This document shows positions 1 through 12,678 of a DNA stretch of 64,000 nt, piece after piece (the stretch's first letter is position 1; each line of letters begins with the position of its first letter). The translations under genes were made by a program, and so were the position numbers. The notes beneath the pieces were generated by a model. That model was not told the DNA's origin. It made no database searches and worked only from the letters and a program-made list of their open reading frames with translations. The stretch is from Xiphias gladius (lineage: Eukaryota > Chordata > Actinopteri > Istiophoriformes > Xiphiidae): positions 6,951,001 through 7,015,000 of the forward strand of contig NC_053411.1 of the NCBI RefSeq assembly GCF_016859285.1. The letters are read 5' to 3'.

Positions 1-818
1 TAGAATAACATATGCCAGTGTCGGTATGTGGAACTGCCGTTAGTGTAAATACATTTTTGTGGAGACACGGGACAGCCCAGTGCAGGAGAAGCGGGGCCAA
101 GGCCAGGGCCTCATGGACCGTAGAATTACTTCAAAGTTGACTTATTTTGGTTTTTGTGCATCTGAATTAGTGTATTCGTTCAGGAGCGGATGAATGTAAT
201 GTTTTCTTTTTCAATCACATTTTGTGATTTGAATGGCAGTGTGTGCCCATGCAACTCTCTCTCTTTTTTTAACACAATTTCTTTTTCAGTGCATTAAACG
301 ATATTGCAAACCAAAAAAAAAAAACTATGTTTCAAACTCTGATGCAAAAGCGTAGGGCTCCTTTTTTTCTGAAAGAGTTCAGGATGTCGTCTGAAACACC
401 TTTGCAGTCGTGCTTTGGATTGGGCGATATGGATCATCCTATCACAGTATATGTACTTGTATATTACCATATCAATATATTTGTATGTTGTATTATAATA
501 CTTTTTCTGGAAAATCAGTTGATAAACGATTTATGGCTAAAATAAACAAGACTGCCTGGTTGCTTTTGGTTAATCAGATGAGTTCAATTCCTGACAGATC
601 GAGGTCGTTCATCACATTGATGCAAAGCAATGTAAAGATGTAATAATAATGCAAAAGTGATATGCAGCTTTGCTCTAATTCAAATGGTCAGTATGGTAAA
701 AACTCTGACTATAGATAAATGAATAGTTTCCCATTAAATATACGGACATATATACGCACTCTCAACTAGGGTTGTGAGTGCATTCTTCTGATTGACTTTT
801 ATGTCTGTATGTTTCCAG
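1..818. other. Upstream flank of brms1, no gene recognised
   Basis: AT-rich sequence with no convincing coding exon. A polyadenylation-like ATTAAA at 293-298 is followed by a run of A at 313-324, so the left edge could be the 3' UTR of a plus-strand gene lying outside the window; this is inference only. The brms1 start codon sits two bases after a splice acceptor (AG at 817-818), so a non-coding first exon and promoter of brms1 should also lie here or further left, but I cannot place them. Confidence 0.3.
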
Positions 819-820
819 TT

Positions 821-2783
821 ATGCCTGCTCAACCCCCTGTGAGGGAGCCAGAGGAGGAGATGGAGGCAGAAGGAGAGTCACAACTCCCTGAGGCCAACGG
901 GGAGCTGGTGGAACCAAGAGCAAATGAAGGAAGAGGAGGCGGAGGTGGAGAGGAAACCATGGAGGAGAGCATGGAAGAGAGGGAGAGTGACTTAGAAGAG
1001 AGTGAAGAGGAGGAGGAGGAAGAGGAAGAAGAGGAGAGTTCAGGTAAAAACCCAAGTGCTCTGCTGACTTGCCACCTGCTTGTATGAAAGTATGCAAGAG
1101 GAGATGAAGAGACTGCCTGTATCACAGTTTTTCATTGTCTGTGTCCATCTCTCTGTCCCCTGCGAAGAGATGGATGATGAAGACTGTGAACGGAGGAGAG
1201 GAGAATGTCTCGATGAGATGTTGGATCTGGAAAAACAATTTCAGGAGCTGAAAGAGAAGTAAGTTGAGTTGTGGAGGGGGTCGGACGGACTCCTCACTCC
1301 GGTGTGATTTGAGGTCATCTCCGTTGTGTGAAGGATGGAAGAAGAAAGGAGGAGAGACTGACTTCAGCATGTGTTTGCAGGTTGTTTCGGGAGCGGCTGA
1401 ACCAGGTGAAAGTGAAGCTGGATGAGGTGTTGACAGGGAAGGCTGGAGAATACAGAGAACCACTGGCTGCACTACAGAATAGCATGCAGATACGAACACA
1501 AGTGGCTGGTATGTAAAACCGGTTTTCTTGAAGGTGGCAAAATCCACCTGCCAGCACGTCTCTAGCTCACTACTTAACACATTTTTTCTCATTTTGTTTA
1601 ATCCGAACAAAGTGTAAAAACCCAGAGTTTTGGTTTTACAGGGGTGTTATGTGCTGAAGTATTTCTTGTCAGAGGCAGTTAATGTTCAAATGTTATGTTA
1701 AAAATGTGAAATTGTAGGGAAGTAACAACGTATTCTGTGTATAACATGCACAAGTACTTATCATATCTGAGAGAGGCTTAATATAATTATCTAAATTTAA
1801 AATGAATTACAGTGAAATGATAACCTAGTGATGTCCAAAATAATTAACACAGCATAACAAATGTGGTAAAATATACAAAATTATTTTTTTATCACATCTA
1901 GCTTCTGTCAGCAAAATGTCATAAAAATGAACAAGATCAACAAAATGCCTGAAGGCTGTGACATAAGGATTGTAAATGAAATCCAGATCAGATGTGTGAT
2001 TTAGTGTTTATGGTGCGTAAAAGCAATAAGTCAGCTCTCCTCGATAGAATAGTAACACACGGCTGCAGCTCACCTCCCGTCTGTGTCCCCTGATGCTCCT
2101 AACGCTTTAAGTGGCTACAAACAAGGATGGTGTCGTGAAGTCACGAAGCGATATTAGGCCAAGCTCGGTCCTCTGTCTTGGTATAAATGAGTAATTTGCT
2201 TTCTAGCCAGTAACACAGTCTCACTGCAAATAAAAGCGCAAATAATTTTCATTCGTTTATGTAAGTTTTCCCCAAAGTATCTCGTGTGGGCTGTCAACCG
2301 TTGATCGTTATCTAGACCTCTGCGCAACCTAAAGGCTGGAGATGTAGTCCCTGATTATATTTCACTGAAATGATGGGTCAAATAAATACATTATTACTCT
2401 AAAGTTGCTGTATACAGAGAATCGAATGCTAGGTGTGCCGGTGAGTTTAATTCAGTCAGCGCACACCTAGCATTTGCCTGGTCTTTGAAAAGGCTGGAAC
2501 TTGTCCATACCAGCATGGTCATTTTGCAACAGAGTGAAATTACCAGTAGTTGTAGTGAATGATTAGGTTGTATGGTGTCACTGTCTGTTTCTGTCTGGTT
2601 CTGACAATAACTAAGGACCTGGGAATCTAAAAATACCCGCGGTGGCGTCTGTCTGTCTTTCACATTCTCTCTCTCTGTCTCCCTGTCTTTACCTACAGGA
2701 GTGTACAGAGAACTGTGTCTGCAGGTCATCAAACACAAACATGAGTGTGAATTACAAGGAGCAAGGCAGCACCTAGAGGTAAT

Positions 2784-2817
<34 letters not shown>

Positions 2818-2999
2818 TACTGTATACCACAAAGGGACACTAGAAAAAAATTATTAGAAAACTAAAACTCTGCATGTACGTGTGCATATGTGTGTTACAG
2901 AGTGAGAAGACGTTGCTGTTTGATGCCATGAAGACAGAGCTGCTGGAAAAGATAAGGAGACTGGAGGAGGACAGACAGAATATAGATCTCAACTCAGGT

Positions 3000-3031
<32 letters not shown>

Positions 3032-3924
3032 GGATATCATTCGGCAGTCGTTTTCAGGAAAAAATATATTAACATTTCCTCCCTTTGTCCTTATAGCCCA
3101 TTGTCAGAAGAGATAAACCTGCATGTAAATACTGACACATGTCGTGTAATGACTGTGGTATTTTCTTATCTCAGAGTGGAGTGATGAGATGAGGAGCAAG
3201 AAGTGTAAAAGAAAGAACCTGCTGGGTCGGTCGGAGAGAAAAAAGAAAGTAGCTCTGGTTTCAGGTAAATTATAATCTGCCCACCTCATCATCCCTCGCT
3301 GACCTTTCTTCACATTTTAACTGTTAGATGTCCATACGAGTCTGCCTTGTTGGGCAAGCTTGTCTTTTTCCAGCTGTCGCTCTGTGTATGTTTGAAATGT
3401 GCTGTAGTTTCTCTCTGTGTTTTTTTTTATTCTGCCACATATCTCACAAGTTATGGCGAGGATTTTGCTGGTAACAGACCAACAGATTCGTTGATAAGAC
3501 CCCCTTTTCTGTCTCACAGGACCTTTCATTGTCTACATGCTGAGAGACATCGACATCCTTGAAGACTGGACCGCTATAAAGAAAGTAATAAATCAGTAGC
3601 TACGTTTCCATTTCAGTTCCCAAATTTCTCAGCTGTTCAGAACACTAAAATGTCGTTTCAGTGTGTTTACATCAACTAAATTGAACTGATCAGGCTCTGT
3701 ACTGAGATTTATTTTGATCATTTGTCATCTTTTAAAACTTTCCTTGGTTACCGACGTTTTGGCAACTTTGTCTTTGTGTGCTTTTCAGGCAAAAGCAGCA
3801 CTGTCGCCACTAAAAAAGAAAGCTGAAAGTAAGTCTACCTCTGGCATACACATAGAGTATAAGCATACCATGCTGTGGCGGTTCCGTCTCTAACCCATCA
3901 TCAGTTTGTCTTTCAGAGCGGTGA
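821..3924 (+). CDS. brms1: Breast cancer metastasis suppressor 1 homolog (BRMS1), Sds3-like corepressor subunit
   Basis: Nine coding exons read in frame: 821-1043, 1168-1258, 1381-1508, 2699-2778, 2901-2997, 3175-3264, 3520-3584, 3789-3828, 3917-3924. All introns are GT-AG and the phases agree, giving about 273 residues (human BRMS1 about 246). The protein starts MPAQPP and has an acidic Glu-rich N-terminus with a Glu run near residues 60-72. The family core follows: [30 protein letters not shown], then coiled-coil segments and [20 protein letters not shown] near the C-terminus, all matching BRMS1. BRMS1 proteins belong to the Sds3 family and act in the nucleus in SIN3-HDAC corepressor complexes. 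The last exon adds only two residues and the stop codon. The start is the first ATG after the acceptor at 817-818 and matches the known N-terminus. AATAAA at 4112-4117 is the likely polyadenylation signal. Confidence 0.95.
1529..1676. repeat. Fragment of a dispersed teleost repeat in a brms1 intron
   Basis: This stretch of intron 3 aligns by eye with 60396-60540 and with 59960-60010. Shared blocks include AAAATCC, CCAGCAC, AGCTCA, TAACACATT, TTATGTG and TATTTCTTG. It is therefore one copy of an interspersed, probably non-autonomous element. I recall this sequence type as frequent in percomorph genomes but cannot give its class with certainty. Confidence 0.6.
2785..2815. repeat. (CA)n microsatellite
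   Basis: Uninterrupted CA dinucleotides just after the brms1 exon 4 donor. A second CA tract (3001-3027) begins directly at the exon 5 donor (GTACACAC), so that splice site is part of the repeat. Confidence 0.95.
3001..3027. repeat. (CA)n microsatellite at the brms1 exon 5 donor
   Basis: CA dinucleotides that start three bases after the end of brms1 exon 5. The donor GTACAC runs straight into the repeat. Confidence 0.95.
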
Positions 3925-6139
3925 TGATAGGAGGGGTCCCAGTGGCAAAGAAACCAAACTTAACACACACACATTCCCAGCTACTTCCGCTAACAGTTAC
4001 AGTTTTGTGTCCTCGACCGAAGCGCAGAAATCTGTTGTGTTATTTTTTCCAGGGCCTTTGATCCCAGCAACTATCCCCCGTAATGCTTGTTTGTTTTCTA
4101 TCACTATTTAAAATAAATTCTTAATGATATGACAACCATGTATTTATAGAATGATTTATAATGGTGATTAAAATTTTAATGTTTTGTGACACAAGGTTTG
4201 TGTGTTTGCCTCTGCTTCTCTTGTGGTCTGTGTGTGTGTGCATATAATAAATTCCTACTCCAGGGTTTATGACTACACACACAAAAATGTATGTTTTTGC
4301 AAAAAAGGTTAAGGACAAATCTTAAGGCAACTATAACCTTTTCAAAAATATTCTATTTGATTACATTTTACTTACAGTAAAATGGAGAATTAGGGCCACT
4401 GTTTGGAGAAAAAAATATTAAGATCTTGAGAATAAATCCTAATGAAATTAGTAAAAAGTTGTCATTGTCATTTCTTTAGGATGAAGAAATTTAATAAAAG
4501 AAAAAGTTGTGACATTTCGAGAAAAATGTCATAGTTCAAGAGCAGTGGCCCTAATACTACATATTTTTACTGCAATATTACTATGAATAGTTATTACTGC
4601 AGTATGCACGATTTTTCATTTTTATGGACCATCTATTTAGAACCACCAGCTGCTGAAGAGGGAACAATGAAAACAGGGAATCCACAGTAAAAACTAGACC
4701 ATAGTCAAGATTTTAAGAATATTGACATCATGAGTGTAAATTTACCCAGTGCAAAGATTCTCAAGGCACTAATGTGTGTTTGAACAGACACCAAAAAAAA
4801 CGGTCTCTAAATTACATTTTTTTTCAAATATTTACTCATTTAAAGAAACACAAGTAAGGAAATTCTCTTTCTTGCTGAGAGTTCCTATGGCTGTATGCTA
4901 AATATGAAACTTTTGTTTAATTCATGTTTTTAAAAAAGACATCTTGCTGCAGATACTTTAGTAAATATACTAAATATAACTCATCCATGAACATCATTAT
5001 GAATAATGGTCAGTCATTTAAATTGCACCGGATATTTAAAGCTGCTATTATCACTATTTTTATATTAATAAAGGATTGCATGGCTAGTTGTATGTAAAAG
5101 ACGTAGTAGTGTAAGTAGTGATTAACTCAATTACCACCTGCTTTATACTGTCTTTCAGCACATTGTTTTGGTTCTACTGTCTATAACTTAAAGGTACCTT
5201 GTGGAGTTTCCTTGTGTGTGAACAAACGCAGTTATATTTACATTCAGTGTTTATCACCACAACACTGTGTTGAATCCATTTCACTCATAAAACATTTCCA
5301 AAGCTGATTTTTTTTAATATTTTGAAACCTATTTACATACAAGTTTACTTGCTAGCAGTCTTCTTCTCCTCATTGCCGCCACCTGTAGATCAGTGGAATA
5401 GTGTGAAACTGTCGATCTTTGTCAGTCGTGTCTTTATTAACTGTGAAGTAAAAATGATCTGATTCTTCCCCTTCATACACCAGAATTACTTAATTACATT
5501 AACATTATAGAAACCAACACCTGACATAGTCCTAAAGTAATTTTACCAATAAAAGGAGGCGAACGAAAAGCAAACAAAAAGAAAATGCTACGAGTTGACT
5601 ACAGAATGGCCTTGACCACAGAATACCTCCAAAAGGGCGGTTAACCCAAAAGGCACTTTGGTTTTACGTCATTTGTCAAAGACCAATTCCCAGGGATGTG
5701 CACCGCGTCACCTGTGTGCTCAAGCATATGCACAAGAACACACAAAACAAGCTCCCACACTGCGCATAGCACTGTTAATGGTCAAAAACTCCAAAGGGGA
5801 CCTTTTAACTGTTTTCGTCACTCTCACCGCTCATATCAGTGCTGTTTTCAGCTTAAAAAACACCGAGAAACCCTGTACTCTACCTGCTCAGCAAAACAGC
5901 AGACAGAAAAATGTAGGTTTAAACAGACACATCAGAGTCAAATGATGGGTGACGAAAGCAGTTCACACACGAAACTGGCCGGCAAAAAAATGTGGGAACA
6001 GGATTTAATGCATAAACTTGATCAACTAGAAATAAAGCAGATTTGCTTCAGTATTTAGTATTTATTTACACCATACAGTTGAATGGGTAATCTAAGAGAA
6101 ACTGATTGTCTTGGCATATTGCCCACTTGTATAGAGTTC
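3925..6139. other. brms1 3' UTR and AT-rich intergenic DNA
   Basis: The first ~200 bases are the probable brms1 3' UTR, ending shortly after AATAAA at 4112-4117. The rest is AT-rich and I see no exon, RNA gene or recognisable element. ORFs at 5658-6058 have no family resemblance and no coding signature. Confidence 0.5.
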
Positions 6140-6640
6140 CTGATCTGTGCCAGTTTGTGTCTCTTCACTCCTCCTGACCGGCTAAAGCTCATCAGGCACA
6201 CTGGGCGGCAGCAGGATATATCTCAGCAGTGTGCGTGCAGAGATGGGTCTTCAGTATCCCTGACTGGCTGAATCACATCCCATGTTGTTCACAGTGGTAT
6301 GGTTTCTCTGCGGTGTGAAGACTCTGGTGCCTGCGGAGATATCCTCTCTCAGGGAAGCATTTCCAGCAGAACTCACCGCGGTACTATTTTTGTAGAACAG
6401 CCAAGCTTTTGCCACACTCAACTGAACTAATGAGGTTTCTCTTTAGAGTATGTTTGCTGGTGTTGTAAAAGGTGCTGAGACTGTAGAAAGCTTTCTCACA
6501 CAAGTTGCACTGGTATGGTTTCTCTCCAGTCTGTAAGCGCTGGTATGGCTTCGTTTGAGACAGCTGGTGGGAGCTCTTATTGCACTGGCTGCAGTGGTAG
6601 GGTTTCTCCCCTGTGTGGATGCTGGATGCTGAGGCTTGAA
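6140..6640 (-). pseudogene. C2H2 zinc-finger gene relic
   Basis: On the minus strand, reading from about 6635, the sequence translates to zinc-finger linkers and fingers: IHTGEKPYHCSQC, LQTGEKPYQCNLCEKAF, then an in-frame TAG. Beyond it in the same frame comes a finger with CWKCF and RRHQSLHTAEKPYHC. After a shift of frame come FSQSGILKTHLCTHT and then SFSRSGGVKRH, which has lost its last His. CxxC and HxxxH ligands and HTGEKP-type linkers identify tandem Kruppel-type fingers, which normally bind DNA. The in-frame stop, at least two frameshifts, lost His ligands and shortened fingers show that it is no longer functional. No N-terminal effector domain is visible, so only the finger array is preserved. 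Confidence 0.8.
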
Positions 6641-8227
6641 ACCGTTCCTTAAAAGGATCACTTGTCTGGGGATTAAATATTTTGTTTTGGCGTAGGTTTA
6701 AATCGTGTATGATGAATCCATCTCAAGCTGTTTATCAAAAGGTCACAATGAGAAAACCCCAAGATTTAAAGCAAAAAAAATTTAAAAATACTTTTTTTCG
6801 CTTGTAATTGCAGATGTAAGAAGAAAAGACATACACTAACTGATAGTGTAGCTGAAATACTTTTGCACCTTAGTATATTTTTGTCTGCACTGAAAAAATA
6901 AATAAATAAAAATGACTTACTGTATGTGTACTTTGTCTATACGAATTTCAAGTCCTGGACCTTGGAGCTTGATATAAAGTTGAGTGAACTTTTGTATTCA
7001 ATATTCATTTTGGTTAATGTTATGCCCTCTAGAATGATCTATTAACCTTGATGCTCATTCACAAAAATCTTTAAGCATATCCTGGATATTTGTTTATATT
7101 TCTAAATTATTTTGTAGCATATTACAGCTCCAAGTATGACAAGTCAAAATCTGGAGACAACTACTGTGTTTTTTTTAAATCACAAATTAATGTGAGCAGC
7201 TGTTTTTTTTCTCCTAACATCAAGGAATAAACCTCTTTATATAAATACATTATTTTCTCATTATTATGGGAAAATTTAATTTTATAACATAAATTTGGAA
7301 TTACAAGTTAGCAATACATGGTCAACAGTTTCTGGGATACCGCTTCCATGGCAACAGCGTTAGAGCCATGTGAGGTGTTCAGGTATATCAGAGTAAATGT
7401 GGGAAAATGTAGGCTTTTTCTTATTACTGGGCCTGTTAAGACCGATCAAAATATACATTGGTTGCTCTGGCTCATCTTTTTCACACTAAACCCACATGAA
7501 CAATTTACAAAAATTAGTGATGAGGGGGTGAAGATCTGCTTGAGAACAGCAAGAGACATACGGAGACAAGAATGTGTTTTGAAAGTGTTTATTAGACATG
7601 AAAGAGGAGAAAGAGGAGGGGGAACTTGTGTGTATTCATCTGTAGGTTTCACATGGCCCCAAAAGCCAAGAGGAATGAGAGAGAACTGTGAATGTTGAGA
7701 AAGTGCCCCCCCCCCTACTTTTCTCTTGGCGATTTTATTTTTGGACTCCTGATTTACCTTTTTCTTCAGAAACGTAATTTTCAGCCAAATATATTTGCTC
7801 TTCCAAACAATATTCTGTCCTAAACCACATTCAGGGATCTGTGGAATATTAGACCAACTTCTCAAGTGACCATTCTAAATTGGTGCTGGGATAAAATTGC
7901 ATTTTATTCATTCGCTCTTTCTCTTGACTCTCTTACCCATCACTTGACTTCTTTTTCCTCCCACCTTTCTGTTTTTATTCTGTCTGTACTCCTTTTCCTC
8001 TCTCAACCTTCCCTTTTCCTCCCTTGAACCATTTCTCTTCCTTCTCTCAGAGTCTCTAGAAATCAACTGCCCCCTTCCCACCTCTTCCTTGACCCCCTCA
8101 CCCTGCTTGCCTTCTTTTTACCTGGGTGCCAAACAGAGGGTTTTAGTGGGACCCAGCGTAACAGTTAATGACGTGTAGGATGCTGCTCCCCTCTTTCACA
8201 TCACGGTCTCCCCTCTTCCACATTTCC
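6641..8227. other. Intergenic DNA with 3' flank of the minus-strand coiled-coil gene
   Basis: AT-rich DNA without recognisable coding sequence. A minus-strand AATAAA (plus TTTATT at 7903-7908) lies 320 bases downstream of the stop codon at 8228 and is the best candidate polyadenylation signal for the coiled-coil gene. A pyrimidine-rich stretch occupies about 7910-8150. Confidence 0.4.
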
Positions 8228-9052
8228 TCACAGCTGTTTGCTGAGTTTACGCGCCTGCCTCTCCCTGGCTTCGAAGGCGGATTTGGTAGCCATCAGCTCG
8301 TCCAGCTGCCGGCGGATCCGGGCCATGTCGAGCTGGGTGGCCTCGCACTGCTCCCTCAGGGAGACCGACTCCACCCTCAGCTGCGTGGCGGCCATGGAGA
8401 GCTGCTCGCTCCGCTCACGGCACTGCATCTGCATCCTCTTGGCATCGCTCAGGAGAGACTCCACACTCACAGCCACTGAGTCACACTGATCTTGAGACAT
8501 GTCCTGGACAGAGATAAGGGGGATAGTTTGAGGTCAGATGTCCAAGCTGAAGCTTTGGATCTGGATGGGACACATCGGTCGGCTCAAGGACATTGACGCA
8601 GACAGATGCTTGGAAACAGAGACTTAAAGTATATTTGTCCAGTTGAAGAACTCTGTGATTTCAATTTGAGGTTTAAGGACTCTGCTCTGTTCTCCATAGT
8701 TACTGTACTGTCTGATTTGGCAGTAAACTAGAGCTCTCCTGCCAAAAAAGTAGATAAAGTGATTCAGTAGTTCACAGTCACAAGTCCAGCACAGATCAAC
8801 AGGTTTAAAACAGAACATTTGATCTGTGGAGAGCGAAGTAGCTTAAAGAGGCTTATGATGGCTTAGCTCAGTCTACATAGTCCACTGCTGTTTCTCTTTT
8901 ATTCCACTTCTACCAGCAGTCCCTATCTCTGACGCATTTTTTCACACTACTCCACTATTTGTCATTATATGGATTTTAATCCACGCATTACATTTTCCTA
9001 ACCAGAAGCCATAAAAATAACAGCCAAGCAAGGAATGGAAATGTCTTACCAT
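8228..9052 (-). CDS. Small coiled-coil protein of unknown function, two exons
   Basis: The main exon (8228-8503) carries an open frame of 91 codons plus stop, beginning DMSQDQCDSV and ending RKLSKQL. On the minus strand it is preceded by a clean acceptor (CTCTGTCCAG). An upstream ATG at 9050-9052 is followed directly by a consensus donor (GTAAGA). Joining ATG to GAC ATG gives MDMSQDQ..., 92 residues in all. The protein is almost entirely helical and charged, with heptad-like spacing of Leu, Met and Val (SVSLREQCEATQLDMARIRR), a predicted coiled coil. There is no signal peptide or membrane segment. A TATA box lies about 125 bases upstream of the ATG. I do not recognise the family; an adaptor or complex subunit is possible but is not shown by the sequence. 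Confidence 0.7.
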
Positions 9053-9190
9053 GGACTCCAGAGCCAAAATCTATCACGAGCCTTGTGTTGGCTTTCTTGA
9101 GACTCGAGGTTTATGTAGTCCTCAGTGTTCTCCTGAGGGCTCTCTCTTCTTGGTTGTCCTATACAGACTTTTCTGTTTATATAAAACAGC
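9053..9190 (-). promoter_or_regulatory. TATA promoter and 5' UTR of the coiled-coil gene
   Basis: On the minus strand GTTTTATATAAACAG (plus 9174-9188) is a strong TATA box. It lies about 125 bases before the ATG at 9052, which leaves room for a ~95-base 5' UTR. No in-frame ATG occurs between the two. Position and orientation are seen directly; promoter function is inferred. Confidence 0.5.
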
Positions 9191-10929
9191 ACGCGGCAAC
9201 TCCAGATGTGACTTCTACTTTCTAAACAGGAAGTCCGACGGGCACTTTCAAGTTGACTTACAGAACCGGTGAAGTTTTATGTCTTCTCTATATTCCTCTC
9301 CCTCTCTCCTGTCCCGTCTCTCCTTTCTTGCTCTCCTCCGTGAACATGATCATCTTCCTCCCAGCTTAAAGGCAGCCAGGTAATCCAAGGAGATTAGGCG
9401 GTCGGGGAAAGACAGAAGGAATCCCATTGGAATAGCAGGAGTGGGCTGTTCTATTTTGACTGTCAGACAACTGCTTCTAATTCATTCAGTGGCATTTTTC
9501 CGTTGCAGGTGTATCAGCCCTATCTATGGCAATCACAGAAGTTGGAAAGTGCAAGTATCTACTATTGAAATGCTGAGTTTTTCTCCACAGAAATAAGAAT
9601 AGACCGAAATGTTTCAAGTCGTGCTTCGTTCCCCTTCAAAATAATATATATATATATATATATTTTTTTTAGACATTTCTATTGTGTCTGGTTGCCACGT
9701 CATAAATCTACATTTCAGATTATGCAGCCATGTCTTAATGAATCTGTATTTTGTAATGTTTATTTCACATAACAGTAAAGATGTATTCATAAGGTCTGAG
9801 TTTTTGGGGTCAAGTAAACTTACTAAAATAGACTGATCTTACTGGGTTTCGTGAAACTTACTGGTTGCAAGTCAATAGTAAAACAGGTTTAGCACTCTGG
9901 GACACAATGAGTACATTTTACCAAACTGTTAGAAGCAGGTTAAGTCCTGTTGTTCGTGATCCTTTCTAATCCTCCACATTTCCAAAGTGGCTCATGTTGA
10001 GGGGGGAGTCTTTGCTCATAATCAACCACCAGAGGGAGACACAGCTCGGCATGTCCATTCCCCTGCCTCCATTCTCTCTAAGTAGACTCCTGTTGGAGAA
10101 GGCCTTTTAGGTAAGACAGTGGCGATACAAAGGTTTAGATAATTGTGTTTAAACTCTTTGGTTTATTGCTTTAAAAAGTAGCACATCATGGGTAGCACAT
10201 CAAATCGCCGTGTGTTTGACTGACTCCTACATCTGATGTAAGTAAGCCCCTGCGCAAACACAGACTACATATCAAGATGTCAAAGTTGGGGAGGGAACAG
10301 ATAAATCACGTCTAAAATTAAAAATCCACTTGAATTATTTGCAACATAGTGTGATATGATGTTATCCCTGTTGTTTCAGAATGAGGTGAGTGGTCCTTCA
10401 CGAACTGACACTGGACCGAGATCAAATGACAAATACTTTGAGACAAAATGAAAAGAAGAGAAATCTGCCTAAATGTCAATTGATGAAATAATTCATCATA
10501 AATAAAGGATAAAGACAACAAACAGTAATAAAACCACCGTACCAACTTTACAGAGGGTGTCAAAAGGTGACTTTAAGCTATTGAAGCTACTGAGGGGTGA
10601 GAATGTCTTACATAGGAAACGTCTGCCGGTCACATCAAAAGTACAAAATCTGAGCACACTGGTGAAGTATAAAATGCATACCTGCTTTAAAAGCATTCCC
10701 CTATTTCTCGGTCATGTAAACAAACTCAATGAACAAATCCACACTCCTGTGTGATCCAGTAGTTCGACATTTGAATGGCTTTGGTAAGTGAGATGAGGTA
10801 AATGTGGGAAACGGGTAAAATGCACGGATCAACAGTTCAGTCTTTGCATTATTTGGTGCACACATGCCCCGACGGACACACACAGGGGACCTGAAGGATT
10901 CTCGGTTTTATTGATATCTCTGTGTGCCT
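9191..10929. other. Intergenic DNA
   Basis: No coding or RNA gene recognised. Contains a short (TA)n tract at 9644-9662. TTTATT at 10907-10912 is a minus-strand AATAAA that could end the tmem179b transcript, but only if that transcript reads antisense through the tRNA-Ser gene. Confidence 0.4.
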
Positions 10930-11011
10930 GACGAGGTGGCCGAGTGGTTAAGGCGATGGACTGCTAATCCATTGTGCTCTGCACGCGTGGGTTCGAATCC
11001 CATCCTCGTCG
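10930..11011 (+). tRNA. tRNA-Ser (GCT)
   Basis: Complete 82-nt tRNA with the long variable arm of a class II tRNA. The acceptor stem pairs GACGAGG with CCTCGTC, followed by discriminator G. The anticodon loop CTGCTAA carries GCT at 10963-10965, flanked by the TGGA/TCCA stem. The T loop is GGGTTCGAATCCC. The A and B box promoter sequences (TGGCCGAGTGG, GGTTCGAATCC) are intact, so the gene looks functional for RNA polymerase III. It decodes AGC/AGU. Confidence 0.97.
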
Positions 11012-11242
11012 AGGGGTAATGCTTCTATTGTATCTATGTGCCGTAACACCCTAAAACAAACAAAATTAATCACAAATTGCTGTGATTAGTTTCCTATATT
11101 ATCTCAAAAAATGTATCCACTGGACTACCTGAATTACAAGGCAGTGTACACTGAATGTATTTACCCTTTTCCCACATCTACTCCCATATTATCATTTTGT
11201 GCTAACGTATGTGTTTTTGTAACTCCTCTGTGACACCCGTCC

Positions 11243-12460
11243 TCACTGTGGCCTCGGAGGACGGTTGAAAAATGGCTCCGTCTCTGCAGCCGTCACCCCC
11301 GGATCGCCGAAAAGCCCACCGGCCGGCCCGCCGTACCCTCCGAACCCTCCCACGATCAACTTCGACCCCGTACTCCGACGCCTCTGAACGATCACCAGAA
11401 CCCCAATGATGAGCCAGAAGAAGAAGTTGACCCACACTGCCGTCTGAGAGGGAGTCAGGGAGGAGACGACACACGACACACAGGAAGCATATGAAGCTCT
11501 TCTCATCTGAGAATCTAGGTGAAGAGCTAGCGACGGACACACGCTCTACATATACCCTCTGAAATGTGGTTTTAAATGGTCTAAACAATGATTAACAGCA
11601 GCTGCCAGTACATGAGGAAACTCTTTGAAGCACAAATGTGTTTTATAGCTAATGAAAGAATTAACAGTAATGCTGACTGAATCGGTTTCTCTACATTCAT
11701 TCACGTCCATCTTGTTAAAATCTTTATTCACTTCTCTTTTGAAACTCTAATTCCTTTGAATGTTAGTAAATTTTTTCATTTCTGAAACAGAAGAGGTGGT
11801 AAACTTAAGCATTACAGTACTGGTGTGTTGCACTGTAGCTGCTGTTTTTTGCTGAGTAAGTCAAAGATGAACTTTATTAATAAAAGGAATATTTGGGCTT
11901 TTCTGCTTGAGCGTGAGCCTTGAATCCTAAGGTGGGACTGGACTTGAGAGACTTGTGAATGCATTTAGTTGGTTCCTCTGTCAACATAATGCAAACGGTG
12001 AGGAGAACTGGTTGTAAAGATGGGATTCTAGACGTAGTAATAAAAAATACTGAATGAAATACCGACCTCAGCTTTGCGTAGACTGTTGTAGAACCTTTCT
12101 CCTTTCAGCGGACTGACCCATTTTCTAGTCTGGGCCTCCTCACATCTTGAGAGACAACAATAGATTGCGTGTTAGAAAGCTGATGGAAAAGAGATCATTA
12201 CGTTTCAACCCATCTTTCTTGGGTCTTCTAACCCATCTAGACGTGGCTAACAGGAGATCATTTTACCCCCAGAAATTCTCATGAAATATTAAACATAACA
12301 TAAGAAAACATAAATAACATTTATCTGCCTTCATGTTCCAAGAGACAAGAAAGCAGAGCTTTTATTGACAGAATGATAAAGGGTAAGTACCTTTGCTAGT
12401 TACCTTTACTAGTGATAATAGAGAGTATGAGAGAGATGACGGCAGAGAAAGTTTTGTGTA

Positions 12461-12504
<44 letters not shown>

Positions 12505-12645
12505 AACACGTTTGAAGAAATCCGAAAGCAAACATGGAGTAAAGCTCACTGAGTTTTAACAGTTTTAGTTTCATTTGTGATATGTTTGTGCGAGACTTTG
12601 GTTTTGCGGACATGTCTGTGCATGCCTGTGTCTGTATCCGTACTG

Positions 12646-12678
<33 letters not shown>

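Noticed and set aside
11202-11588. Longer 128-residue minus-strand ORF overlapping the last tmem179b exon
   Set aside because: It is a different frame; the tmem179b frame has the membrane helix, a matching acceptor phase and homologous residues.
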